NCBI GenBank assembly: GCA_009809945.1
Contig: WTPW01000860.1
Span: forward strand, 225,230-289,229
Origin: Gigaspora margarita
Lineage: Eukaryota > Glomeromycota > Glomeromycetes > Diversisporales > Gigasporaceae
Length of the DNA: 64,000 nt
Direction of reading: 5' to 3'
A program made the position numbers and the translations under genes. A model generated the notes under the pieces. The model was not told where the DNA came from. It was given only the letters and a program-made list of their open reading frames with translations, and ran no database searches. This document shows, in pieces, positions 45,008 to 56,221 of this stretch (positions within the stretch are counted from its first letter, which is position 1; the number at the start of each line of letters is the position of its first letter).

Positions 45008-46570
45008 ACGCTCATGATTATTGGGTATTTAGGCCGCTCCAATTTAATTCTATGTTTAACATAACCCCCCCCTCTAGATTGAGCAAATTATGGGGGGGGA
45101 GTTAAACAACATATATATATATATAACTTTTAGATTCAAATTTCACTTTTCATATTACTAAAATGAACCNATACAGAAAGATCACCAAAATTAGAGTAGC
45201 TGCGTGATACAGTCATGCTAAACCTAGGAACATTATATAAGTTAGTTAGAATTACCGGTAATTAGTAAAATCTTATGAAGCATATGATTTTATAGAATTT
45301 TATTAATAAAATTTTATAAAATCTTATTATACACAAATTTTTATTAATTAATTCTAACTTTATGCACTAAGTAAACATGTTTAGCACCTAAAAATATATC
45401 AAATCGGCAGGGTTAGTTTTATTTTACTTGAAATTTGGATAATAGATGCATAATTTTGGATTTTTGATCAAAAAAGTCAAATTTAAGCATNNNNNNNNNN
45501 NNNNNNNNNNNNNNNNNNNNNNNNNNNNNNNNNNNNNNNNNNNNNNNNNNNNNNNNNNNNNNNNNNNNNNNNNNNNNNNNNNNNNNNNNNNNNNNNNNNN
45601 NNNNNNNNNNNNNNNNNNNNNNNNNNNNNNNNNNNNNNNNNNNNNNNNNNNNNNNNNNNNNNNNNNNNNNNNNNNNNNNNNNNNNNNNNNNNNNNNNNNN
45701 NNNNNNNNNNNNNNNNNNNNNNNNNNNNNNNNNNNNNNNNNNNNNNNNNNNNNNNNNNNNNNNNNNNNNNNNNNNNNNNNNNNNNNNNNNNNNNNNNNNN
45801 NNNNNNNNNNNNNNNNNNNNNNNNNNNNNNNNNNNNNNNNNNNNNNNNNNNNNNNNNNNNNNNNNNNNNNNNNNNNNNNNNNNNNNNNNNNNNNNNNNNN
45901 NNNNNNNNNNNNNNNNNNNNNNNNNNNNNNNNNNNNNNNNNNNNNNNNNNNNNNNNNNNNNNNNNNNNNNNNNNNNNNNNNNNNNNNNNNNNNNNNNNNN
46001 NNNNNNNNNNNNNNNNNNNNNNNNNNNNNNNNNNNNNNNNNNNNNNNNNNNNNNNNNNNNNNNNNNNNNATGCTTAAATTTGACTTTTTTGATCAAAAAT
46101 CCAAAATTATGCATTTATTCTCCAAATTTTAAGTAAAATAAAAACAACACTACCGATTTGATGCATTTTTAGGTGCTGAATATGTTTACTTAGTGCATAA
46201 AGTTAGAATTAATTAATAAAAATTTGTGTAATATAAGATTTTATAAAATTTTATTAATAAAAATTCTATAAAATCTTATAATTCATAAAATTTTACTAAT
46301 TAATTCTAACTTCATGCACTAAGTAAACTTGTTAGCACCAAAAAATAAATATAAGTATATTCAGACTCAGACCAGTCTGTATAAAATTATAAAATTTAGA
46401 GTCTAAGTCTGGTCTGATCCTGGACTGGACCTGAGCCGGACCTATTCCGAACCTGGCTGGACCCGAACCGGACCTAATCATTTGTTGTTTAAGTTCCCCC
46501 CTCTAAAAAATTTTGACCTTGTTATGTTAAACAAAGAATTAAATTGGAGTGGCCTTATGATGACGTTCTA
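45008..46570. mobile_element. Inverted-repeat element around the assembly gap
   Basis: GGCCGCTCCAATTTAATTCT on the left (45032) is inverted on the right (AGAATTAAATTGGAGTGGCC, about 46533-46552). AACATAACC and a G/C-run patch lie inside each end. AACGCTCATGAT (45007) and its diverged inverse near 46560 may be the true ends. It encloses the palindrome 45256-46338 and a GC-rich patch of GGTCTGG/GGACCTG repeats (46360-46480). No duplication could be confirmed. Confidence 0.5.
45256..46338. repeat. Foldback family C hairpin with assembly gap at its centre
   Basis: The left arm 45256-45490 and right arm 46070-46330 are inverted copies, ending exactly at the gap: ATGCTTAAATTTGACTTTTT faces its inverse. 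The N run 45491-46069 (579 bases) therefore replaces the centre of a hairpin. Each arm also contains a smaller palindrome (TTATAAAATTTTATTAAT) framed by the shared core at 45365-45388, 46172-46195 and 46315-46338, which links it to the satellite at 58-61 kb. Confidence 0.75.
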
Positions 46571-46596
46571 TTATTTGTTGATTCTGTGATTTCAAT

Positions 46597-46623
46597 TTCC
46601 GACGGCAATTTTTGCCATCGGAA
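46597..46623. other. Perfect-stem hairpin near the Helitron 3' side
   Basis: TTCCGACGGCAA and TTGCCATCGGAA form a 12-bp stem with one mismatch. On the minus strand it follows the Helitron helicase stop by about 265 bases, where a 3' hairpin is expected. No CTRR end follows within about 15 bases, so the terminus is not proven. TTGTTGATT occurs on both sides (46576 and 46633). Confidence 0.4.
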
Positions 46624-46886
46624 TTTAATATTGTTGATTAATCGTGACGCTGTATTACTGGTTATAGACATTGTTTGTAGTACAGTGTTATAATTGGATG
46701 AGTTAATAAGTGATTTGATTTTTTTTTAGTCGTTATATTACATCGAGATTTTTCAAGTCTGTTTGAAGTTTACATGGTTAATTTTTGAATGATATGTATA
46801 CATATTTAATTTTTTTTTGTTTTTGTGTTTTTAATTTATATTGTAATTTTTTTTGTCTTTTTTTGTTAGTTTACTTTGAAAGGGGT

Positions 46887-49800
46887 TTAAGGGATCAGTG
46901 TAGGGTTCGTGGCAGCGATGTTTTCTAATCTTCGGTATTCTTGGATTACTTCTTGATCAGCATTAAATACTGATCTGTCTAGGTAGGAAATTTCGACGTT
47001 GTTCCAAGTGGGGCATCTGCTCAGGGTGACATATGCCTGTTCTGGGTTAATATGTTTTCGTCTAGTGAGAGGGAGACTTTAGGTAGTGTTAAACCTTGTA
47101 TTTTATGGACGGTGAGTGCGATGCAGTTTTGAAGAGGTAATTGTGTTCAGTGACAGTTTATTCCATTGAGTTGGAAGTAGCGCGTATCTTTGTGTACGTT
47201 TATGTCTATTATGGAGCCTCTGATTGAAAAGGCTATTCGAACTGATTGATTTTTGGGTTCTATATCTGTTATTATTCCTACGGTGCCATTGTATATGCCA
47301 TGCTCTATCAAAGAGTTGTTAAGGTACATCACACGTGCACTAGGTTGTAAGCGTATTGAAGAAGGTAGATTTGTTTTTAGTTTGAACATTTTGTCGGAAT
47401 GGATTGTGTTCCATGGTGCGTTGTCTATGTAGTCAATTGCATTTGATATTAGGTATTTGTTGTTAGTTACAGGGAGCATGTTGCATATTATCCTGTTCAT
47501 TCGCTGTGCATTTTCTTTAAACCCTACTATATGTGTAGTGTTTAGTAGTGCATCTATTGTAGGGTGGTCAAGGAATTCTGTATGACGTTGATGCAGCATG
47601 TTCAGGTTTCTGTAGAGATAGTGCCTGTTCTTACTTCTTGTAGGAGGCGTAGAATCGTGGATCAGTATTTTGTCTGTGAGGGGTTTTTAGAAACAACGGG
47701 TAGAACAGGGACCAGATCGATGCTTTGAATACGTGTTGGCCTGTTACCAGAGGTAGTTGTAATAGATCACCTATGACGATTACGTTGATTCTGCCAAATG
47801 CTGTTGCATTATTATATAGTCTGGCGAACAGGTTTGAGATGTAATCTAGTAATTCTGCAGAAACCATCGATATTTCATTGATTATTATGGTATCAATTTG
47901 TTTTAGGCGGGAGTTGGTTTCTTTGTTCGTAATAGCTTGAGTGAAATATCTTTCGCAGTTGGATGTAATGTGCAGCTCGTAGTGTATAGTTTTTCCATTT
48001 ATGTTTTGGGCAGCTATATCTATAGGAGCTAAAAGTAGGTAGCTCAAATGTCTTTGGTCAAGTAGTCTTAAGATTATGATGATTATGTATGATTTTCTAG
48101 TTCTGGCAGGCCCGGTTATGAATAAGTACGGCCATTTGTTGTTGTTCATCTGACCCATGTACATGGATATAATTGATAATGCATTATATTGGTCTTGGGG
48201 TAATTCTAGTGTGGCAGTAGGAGGAATAATGTTTGGGAGGATTTTAAGTTTTCCAATTGTATATGAATAATGTGTTGTAGGTTTGTGGGTAGTTGGTGGC
48301 TTATTGAGTATAATAGCCTGTTTAGCATTTCAGCAAATTGAGTGTTTAAGTTAGATATTCTGGAGTTGTATATTATAGTTTCTTGGTTTCATAATTCGGA
48401 AAGTGTGTTCAGAAATATTGACAGATATTTATTCCTGTAGGATTCAGTCGAGTTTGCCTTGTAATCGGCTTCGCTTCTCGCGGGAATGTTTAGAAAAAGT
48501 TGCTGGAAGAAGTATGGTTCACCATCTTCGATTTTGAGTAGATAGTGCCTGATTATGATTTCTTTTTTTCTTTTTAACACGTAGTTTCCTAATTCATCGC
48601 GGTAAGTATGCCTGGATGTTGTGGGTTGGGAGGGGTAATCAAATATTTTTGATAGTACTGCAGGTAAGTAAGATTTTTGAATAAGGGTTCACGAGGTCGA
48701 TGCATGTATTTCATGATAGTGTCATCATAGTAAGGATTATCATTATCTTTATCTATCATATAGGCGAGTAATACCAAACGGGTTCTTGTAGGTGGTGGGT
48801 CTGTTGTAAGAAATTTTACGGCGATTGAAGAGTTTCATATTTGGTGACCAAGGAGGAGGAACATGAGTTCCATTGAGCCAAGTCTTCGTGCAATAACATG
48901 TTCTCTCAATGAATTGTTTTCGTAGATATTGAAGAGGTGAGTGGGTTCCGCCTTTGAGATGTATTTTGCCATGTATCATGCAAACCCCTTACTTGTTATA
49001 TACTAGGCATTCATGTGAGCATCCCAAAGCAAAAGGGTAGGGCATGAAAAGGAACGACCCATGAGTATGTTTCTGTCAGGCATTTATATACATAATGGGA
49101 ATCTCCTTGGTAATGTGTGGTTTCAGAGTAAGGACGAGAGAAGCCCTTTTTGCAGGTTTGTGCTAGGGCATTTGGTAACCTGCATTTCTCATTGCAAGTA
49201 TGTATTTGGTTATTGGTTACAGCTGCATATAGTTCAGGTTTGTACAATGGGTCTGGCATAGTCGACTGTATTACATTATTTGAGATCATGTTTTCGATGG
49301 TTTCAGTTGTCTAGTAACAACTATAGGTATGTGCGGCACCCCTATTCTGGAACTCAACTCTATCAAAAAAATCCATGATGTTGCCAAATTTTGTTATGTC
49401 CAGTTTTTTGTAGAGTTCTTTTTTTATGGATTGAAATCAGTGGATGAAGTAGTTGGCGCAGTGGAATAGTCTGTTCGTTGGTAAGTTGTCTCCATTATCG
49501 CTGTTTAGTAGTATATCTTGGAGGTGAGACCAACAGTTTTCTGCCATGGTTAACGTTATAAAAAGAGTTGGTAAACCAAGTTTTCGTATTATCGCATTTA
49601 GGTGAAGTTGTTTTTGGTAGAAGTATGTATCGCCGGTACATATAAAGGTAGGAATTGGTGTGGTTAAGTTTTCATCAATTATATTAAAAGTGTTATAAGA
49701 ACTGCGTTGGAGTAATTGTCTTCCTGTTGGTATGCACATTCTTGTTGTTGGATATATCTGTGTAGAGCATAGTATTCAGTGAACGTTTTGGTAGTGTCTT

Positions 49801-51130
49801 AATTTTTCGAGTTTGAGGTAAGACTAGAATGCCCAATGATGATGTAGTCTCTATCTCGAGTCAATATTCATTAACCTCAATTTGATGTATTTACCATAGG
49901 TTTCTAACCAGTTTTCATTATTTGAGGCGTGAAGATTTGGAAGATCGTGGAAGTGTCCTCTTCCATCTGTAAATATGTTCAGAAAGAGAAGAGGTTCTAG
50001 ATTTGGATCATGCGTAGAGATTGGTAGGCGTGTGGTATTTTCTTCTTGAACAAAGCCTGCCAGCAACCTTGTATAGTGGAAGTCTTCATTGTGTACTTCT
50101 TCGGGAAAGTCATAGTTGGGTACAATTATTTTATCAGAGTTAACTGGTAGTGGGTTATGTGCAGTCTGGGAATGTTCTGCTCTTGGGAAGGGGTTATTTA
50201 AATCGTGTTGTGGTATTAGGGTTGCAAAGGGGTGAAGATATAGGTTGTTTTCCGTTAGCCAGTTTGCTGCACACTGTAAGGTGTTATAGGCAGTGTTTAA
50301 AATTGGCATGCACAAGATGCACATGTGCATGAATTTTTTTGGATTTTTTTAGGTTTTTAAAAAATCTCTTAAGTGTGCAAGTAAATTTTTTAAAAAAAGA
50401 TGCACAAAATGCATTTGTGCATATAATTTTTTTTTGAATTTTAAACACTGGTTGTAGGTCTGGGCATTATATTGATTATTGATCGTGTAGTTATTATTGT
50501 TTGGTTCCAAGAAGGCGCCCAATGATTCTGCATATAGCGCGTGAGCTCTGATATTACGAGAGTAACCCATGGCACTGGTTAAGCTCCTATATTCAATATA
50601 GGGGTTTCTATTTGGGGTTCTTCCCAAGGAACAATATAAATGTATGGGTGATAAGTGTTTTCTCATGTGCAAGAGAACAGACATTATCTCTTCTGGTACA
50701 GGAGAAAGGTGGGGAAACTGGAATCTCGTTGATGGTTTTTTGCAGGCTTTGCAAACGGGCACTCTGGGTTCGGTAATACAATTTATATTAGTATATTTGG
50801 TACATACTGTTGTATCGGGTAAGTAAAAGTTGGATTGTAAAATATCCAAGAAGCTTTTTCAGGGTACATAAGTCTGCCGCAGTATACGCAGGCTATTCGA
50901 GGCCATTGCGTTAAGATATTATTTTGGAGCCTGTTATATAATTTTTGAAGTTTGGAGGATGGTCTCCAATGTTCGTGAGAGCAAAGTTCATTATTTTTGT
51001 TTGTGTTCAATGCTTCGAGATTAGTGTCATTGAGATTATTAGATTGTTGCAGTGCAAATTCAAATAATTTGTCTGATGATGTTTGGTATTCGTTATCAAA
51101 CGTATACACGGTATTTAGATTGTATGTCAT
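46887..51130 (-). pseudogene. Helitron Rep-helicase (RepHel), decayed
   Basis: Read from 51130 down. The N-terminal part carries a zinc-binding region (ACVYCGRLMYPEKA, then VCKACKKPSTRFQFPHLSP) and LGRTPNRNP...MGYSRNIRAHALY. The Rep domain has GLPTLFITLTMAE (about 49560-49600) and FQNRGAAHTYSCY at about 49335-49370, where the HUH motif has become H-T-Y. Both catalytic tyrosines remain in YMAKYISK (about 48950-48975). The PIF1-type helicase has a degenerate Walker A (GPARTRKS), Walker B with Asp changed to Asn (INEISM), GDLLQLPLV, then a C-terminal ARVMYLNNSLIEHGIYNGT, TVHKIQG and YVTLSRC, ending at TAA (46887-46889). At least six frameshifts or stops and a hAT MITE (50291-50450) break it. The lesions I could read in motifs look like G-to-A or C-to-T changes. 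Architecture and order match fungal Helitrons. Confidence 0.85.
50291..50450. mobile_element. hAT-type MITE inside the Helitron gene
   Basis: Ends CAGTGTTTAAAATT and AATTTTAAACACTG. The flanking 8-mers GTTATAGG (50283-50290) and GTTGTAGG (50451-50458) match at 7 of 8. Internal ATGCACAAGATGCACATGTG repeats are inverted in the right half. Removing it with one duplication makes the Helitron frame continuous (QTYN joined to TLQCAANWL). Confidence 0.8.
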
Positions 51131-51853
51131 GGTTTTTTTTATTTTTTTTTGACGTTTTTACGTTTGTTATATATATATTTATGTTCATTTGTGACATAGC
51201 GTAGAGTATTTTTATTTGGTTTAGTATTCTATTAGTACGTAGCGTCGATTACAATACAAAATAGATAAGTTTTTTTTTGATTTTAAAATTTCGATTTAAG
51301 CGTGAGAGAGAGTTTTGTGAGAATCAAAAATTAATTTGTATTTTATTATTTAAATTATTACAAAATGTTAAAAATTTTTACTAATACTAATTAAAGTTAA
51401 TCATTATTTAATTGTAATATTTTTTTTCAAAGTTATTTTATTTATTATAAAAATTTATTTATTGTAGGTATATATATAGTGTTAGTCATGCAGAAAAGTT
51501 AATCAGTAAGTTAGAATTTTAGCGTGAAATAAATATGTCATTTTATTTCCTTTTTTTTTCTGCGTAGATTAATTTATTTTATCATTAATCATAAATAGTT
51601 ACGTATTTGTATGTAGTCGTATTACGGTAAAAGTAAATCGGTAAAGATAAAATTTAGTGGAATTTATTTTATTTATTTTTTTTTTACGTATAATATAATA
51701 TTTTGATATAAATGTTTGTATTTATATATATAAGTGTAATTTTTAATATTTTTTAGGCGAAAAAAAGAGAATGTTTATATATATAAGAGAAATTAATATA
51801 TAAGGTTAGTTAAATTATTTAGCATTGTCAGTATTATTTTGACTATTTTGATC
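51131..51853. other. AT-rich spacer between Helitron genes
   Basis: T-rich sequence between the Rep-helicase start and the next gene, presumably holding the promoter of the minus-strand Rep-helicase gene. No specific element can be assigned. Confidence 0.35.
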
Positions 51854-52417
51854 CTAAGCAGGTTGTTCATTTGTCATATTTGGTATCGGGTTTTTACCAA
51901 GAGCGGCTAAAAGAATTTGTTGAACCGATGTAGCATTCATATTCGATAATGAAGCATTTTTGTTTTTAGAAGGTCGTGGAGTAGCTCCTCGGGGTTGTCG
52001 ATTTGTTCTCTGAGAATATCTGGGTATGGTCATTTGGGATAACCAAGGAATAGTCAGGGTTTGCATATTTAAAAACTCACGATTCGATGTTATGATTGAC
52101 AAGTCTTCTAACATAATGATATGTTTTCCAGAAGTCATATCATTATCAAATTTATAATAAATCGTACCCACCAGAACCACTGTCATTAGTCGTGCATTTT
52201 GATTTATCGAGGTTGTCTTGTTTGAAAGAAATTTATTGTTAGAATTATGCTTGGCCTCTACTGTGAAATTTGATGCTTCCTTATCACCAATCCTTTCTTC
52301 GACATGAAACTCGAGGATTAAGTTGCCTTCAATTTCTTTAACAGTCTGAGTAGTAACTCCTACTATAACCAAATTAATGCCCAATGCTGGCATAGTATTG
52401 AAGTCAAAGTTTAGCAT
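51854..52417 (-). CDS. OB-fold-like (RPA-related) protein, Helitron-associated
   Basis: 187 codons, uninterrupted, minus strand, upstream of and collinear with the Helitron gene. The pattern fits an OB-fold beta barrel: INLVIVGVTTQTVKEIEG (about 14-31), EFHVEERIG, ARLMTVVLVGTIYYKFD (about 75-91) and an IIMLEDLSII strand (about 99-108). Then come SNREFLNMQTLTIPWLSQ and a basic, Pro/Arg/Asn-rich tail (from about 130). RPA-like OB-fold proteins are known companions of some Helitrons, where single-stranded DNA binding during rolling-circle transposition is the proposed role. That function is inferred here. Being intact next to a dead Rep-helicase is odd. Confidence 0.5.
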   Translation of the reverse strand: MLNFDFNTMPALGINLVIVGVTTQTVKEIEGNLILEFHVEERIGDKEASNFTVEAKHNSNNKFLSNKTTSINQNARLMTVVLVGTIYYKFDNDMTSGKHIIMLEDLSIITSNREFLNMQTLTIPWLSQMTIPRYSQRTNRQPRGATPRPSKNKNASLSNMNATSVQQILLAALGKNPIPNMTNEQPA

Positions 52418-52509
52418 TTTGATCGATATAGCACTGACCTTTTGATTTTTTTAATCAAAAACATACAAATAGAATAACTAATTAATTGAATAGTTTTTTT
52501 TTTTAATTA

Positions 52510-52788
52510 TTAAAGAATTAGGGACGAAAATTGATTTACCAAATAATAATTGTTATTTCCAATAAATTTTCCTTTCAAATATACTACATCTCCTGTTTCA
52601 AATAGCTCAATAAGATCATTTGTTGGTTCATTTACGGTGAGAAAGGCTTTTACATTCAGGTAAATTACTTTGGTAGAATCATCATCCTGTAGTCTAACTA
52701 TTCCAGTTACTTCCTTTAAGATATATTCTCGTGCTATGCGTTCTGTGCAAGAATGAATATAGCAGATAGCCAATAATTTAGCAGGCAT
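52510..52788 (-). CDS. Small OB-fold-like protein, Helitron-associated
   Basis: 92 codons, intact, minus strand, 92 bases upstream of the 187-codon gene. Strand-like segments: MPAKLLAICYIHSC, EYILKEVTGIVRLQD, KVIYLNVKAFL, GDVVYLKGKFI and NNYYLVNQFSSLIL. The GDVVYLKGKF...YYLV pattern resembles the beta-4/beta-5 part of RPA-type OB folds. It probably forms a unit with its neighbour and the Helitron. The start is the only ATG in a suitable place, preceded by an A/T-rich leader. The family assignment is from pattern alone. Confidence 0.45.
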   Translation of the reverse strand: MPAKLLAICYIHSCTERIAREYILKEVTGIVRLQDDDSTKVIYLNVKAFLTVNEPTNDLIELFETGDVVYLKGKFIGNNNYYLVNQFSSLIL

Positions 52789-55027
52789 GTTTTTTTTATT
52801 TATTATTATTATTTAACTTATTTTTATTTATTTTTTTTTAATTATAATTTTTTTTAACTCGAATTTGAAAGAAGGATGCTTTTTAAAAAACAATGAGGTA
52901 TTTATATCTTTTTGTTGTATTAATTTAGGTTCATTTTTTTTTCTCATGAACAAATTCATAATTAGCTTTTTTCTTTTTGTCATATAAAGGAGCAAACGAA
53001 ATTGGCTTTTATGAAATCATTATAATCAAGTTTGTAAAATTTTCATCATAAATTTTTTATTATATTTATTTTATATTTATTGTATTTAATTAATCAAAAA
53101 TATCTTTTAGTTACATTTATTCATTTAGGTACATTTTTATATATAAGTCAATCGTAATCAGTTTTCTTTTCATGACTTAAAGGAATGGACAAAAAACTAG
53201 ATTTTACAAAATCATTACGATTTAGTCGAATAAAAGTTGTGTCATAAATTTTTAGTATATCTTTGATTTTTAAAATATTCACAATAGTTCGATTTTAACA
53301 AATTACGTATTATATATTTTAAAATTATAGACTAAAAATATTAAAATTGAATGTTAAAAGGCTTAAACATTACAACATTTATTCGAAATAAAAGATAAAA
53401 CATTATGATAAATAAAGATAATACCTTACCAGAAATTAAATATTACAAATAAAATATAATACGATACATAAAAATAACAAAAATTAATTTCTGGTAACGT
53501 ATTTAAAAATTTCTCATGTAAAACCTATTTTGGTTAAATGTTTTTATAATAATAAAAGAAGAAAATGAAAATTGTTGATATTTGTATATATTTACTTTTT
53601 TTGGTACTCGATTTCGATATTTTTTAGTATTCATTTTTTTGAATTGTATTTTTTTTTATTATATCAATTTAATCAATTTAATCAAAGATTAGATTAAATT
53701 ATTTATTTAATTAAAAGAACAAAAGTTCACATCAAAGACGTATTATGGCGACGATTAAAATTTTTAATAATATATATATATATATTTTATTTTTTTAAAA
53801 AAAAAATCGAATGTTAAAATTAAAAAATCAAAAATATACTAAAAAATTTTTGACGTAATTATTTCCAATCTAAATCTATAAGGTAAAGTATTTTAAAATT
53901 TTTTTGTAAAAAGTTATTTTAAGTTTTTTACAAATATTACATTCTTATGAAATCATTTCGTCAGGTTAGTAATATTTCACTTCAAATTTTGTAATATTTG
54001 CCTTTTTTAGTATCTGATTTCAGTACTTTTTTAGTACTCAATTTTTTAGCACAGTAATTTTTTTTAATATTTAAAGAGCAAGAATTCGTATGGAGGGTGG
54101 GTGGGGCGGTACTCTGTAATATGAAGAAATTTTTAAATCTATTTAAAATTTAAATTTAATTCTAATTCTAAATCTAAATCTATTTAGAAATCTATTTAGA
54201 AATAGAGTATTAAAAAAACGGAAAGAATTTTTTTTCTAATTTGTTTAAAAAAATCTAACAAAAAAGATTAATCTTCGAACCAGAACCTTCACGAAGATTA
54301 CTATTTTCTTACCATTTTCTATTATTTGTATTACCGCTTTACATATCCAAAGCATTCCCGATTGGAAAAAAAAGACCAAACAAAATATAATAGGTGTAAT
54401 TAAGAGATCTGCAAGTTGCAGCACATATAAATTTAGGATGATCTATAGGTTTTGAAAAAAAGACAGTTTTCACTTCTAAGCTAACATTTATATTATGCAA
54501 TATAACTAGTATTCTTTAATATAAAAGTTTTTTTGCTATTTCATACTTTATATATTACCTATATTTTTTTCCTTTTATGTCAAAAACCTTTGAAGTATCT
54601 TATTTTGAAAATGGCGTTTTTAATGCAATCAATGAAATCAATCTCAAAATTTGATTGGTTGACATTCTCATTATTATCTATATAAACTCAATATAAATGG
54701 CAATACATTTAATATTTAATTACTCTAAGTAATCAGTGATTATCATTTCATCAGCCAATAAAAAAGTTTGACGAAAAAGATTTAAACTTTTTTTTTTTAC
54801 AATATATAGACAGTTTGCAGATTTCTTAACATTTTATGTAATAGAAGGTGTGCCTTGAATGTTAAATAATCAAATAATTATTTAATTTCTCTTTATAATT
54901 AATATTAAAAATTCATTCTAACGGCACTTTATGATTTGGTGTTAGATAATTATCCAGGAACATAGTCATGCTTGCATATAACAGAGTGCATGGTTGACCA
55001 CCATCTAGAATGGTGTCAGCAAAATCT
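52789..55027. other. AT-rich interval with a duplicated ~180-bp segment
   Basis: Segments 52920-53070 and 53155-53290 are diverged direct copies (TCATATAAAGGAGCAAACGA and TGACTTAAAGGAATGGACAA, then AAATCATTA and TTTTCATCATAAATTTTT-like). They may be the 5' side of the Helitron, whose terminus I cannot locate. A third faint relative is at about 53935-54000. No gene is visible. Confidence 0.4.
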
Positions 55028-55029
55028 TA

Positions 55030-55342
55030 CCGTAGATTCCCAAAAATAAGCAACTCTGAAAATAAGCAACCCCCCTGATTTTTTTTAAAAATCTCAAAAA
55101 ACGCATTAGCAGTTGCTACATATAAAAGTCTAAATTTTCTAAGTAAACCTCAAAAGTGCCATTAAGTAAACTTGTTCAAGATACAAAAATACACTTACAG
55201 TAAAAATTTCATATCATTTGGATAACTTTTTATTAGTACGTTTTTTAATTTTTCAAAAAATTCAACAATTCGAAAATAAGCAACCCGCTTTTTCGTGTAA
55301 TTTTTGCCCCAAAAAAGGTTGCTTATTTTCGGGAATATATGG
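55030..55342. mobile_element. TA-flanked inverted-repeat element (CCGTAGATTCCC ends)
   Basis: The left CCGTAGATTCCCAAAAATAA is inverted on the right (TTATTTTCGGGAATATATGG), with AAGCAAC repeats next to each and TA outside (55028-55029 and 55343-55344). Inside is a partial relative of foldback family A (GTTGCTACATA, 55112) with the shared core at 55161-55180. Confidence 0.6.
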
Positions 55343-55344
55343 TA

Positions 55345-55922
55345 CTTTTGATAGGGCATATGCTTTCACATGTTAATGGGCTGTGCTAGTGTAACATACC
55401 GCTATTGTACTTATATGAGCATATCAGATTTGATATTCGTATTACTTTGAGATAGCCATAATATCATATAATGAAATGAGGTCAATTCACATCCACTTAT
55501 TGCATAGGTAATACAAACTCTTGGAGGAAGTAGCCAATCAGAGTGTGTAAATTTTGGCTATTCCGGATCAACCCGGGGAAGAATTCGAATACGCGTAAAA
55601 AAAAAAATAAAAATATGCAAAAAATTAATGTTTAAATCTATCTTGGTGCACTAATTAAAAATGACGGAAACAAAATTTTACATATAGTAGGTATCACCTA
55701 ACCCTATAGACTCTAATGTTAAGACCCTAATCCTAAAGTTTTATCTCACGCACTTAGTTTATTTACAAAATCAGATTTCCTTTTTTGGTTTGATTGTGCA
55801 AATAAGTAAAATGGAATGCATACATGAGACTATAGCAATGTAATAAACTATTGATAATAATTATATATTATATAATTGTTAATAATGACAATAAAAATTG
55901 CACATTTTATCAATAACAATAA
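55345..55922. other. AT-rich interval, nothing recognised
   Basis: CTAACCCTA and CCCTAATCCTAAAG near 55698-55738 resemble telomere-like strings. No gene visible. Confidence 0.4.
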
Positions 55923-56221
55923 GGCCATGCAAGTTAATTTTTTGTTTTGCATAACATGGTGTTCCAAAATTCCAGTTGGCAGGTTGGTTTTTTTTTTAAT
56001 CTATTATAAATTAATAAGTTCATGTTCATATTTAAGGCCAAGCAAAATTAATTTTTCAGTTTGCATAATATGGAATCAGAAAATATTGTTTTTTTTTCAA
56101 ATTTATCAGGTAATTCTAAATAGCAAAAATGGAATAATTGGCACAATAGGAATTTAAAAAATTTTTTTGAAAAAATTGGGTCAGTGGGTTATGCAAAATG
56201 AAAAATTAACTTTGTGTGGCC
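55923..56221. mobile_element. Harbinger-like MITE, TSD TAA, with an internal copy of its end
   Basis: The left end GGCCATGCAAGTTAATTTTT is inverted on the right (AAAAATTAACTTTGTGTGGCC), with GCATAAC also shared. TAA flanks both sides (55920-55922 and 56222-56224). A second, direct copy of the left end (AAGGCCAAGCAAAATTAATT) starts at about 56034, as if one element had inserted into another. A 93-codon frame spanning it is not a gene. Confidence 0.65.

Noticed and set aside
45419..46132. Frames of about 230 codons on both strands
   Set aside because: They run through the 579-base N gap, and the flanks are inverted copies of each other.
46597..46623. Hairpin as the proven Helitron 3' terminus
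   Set aside because: Stem and position fit, but no CTRR end follows at the expected distance, so only the hairpin itself is reported.
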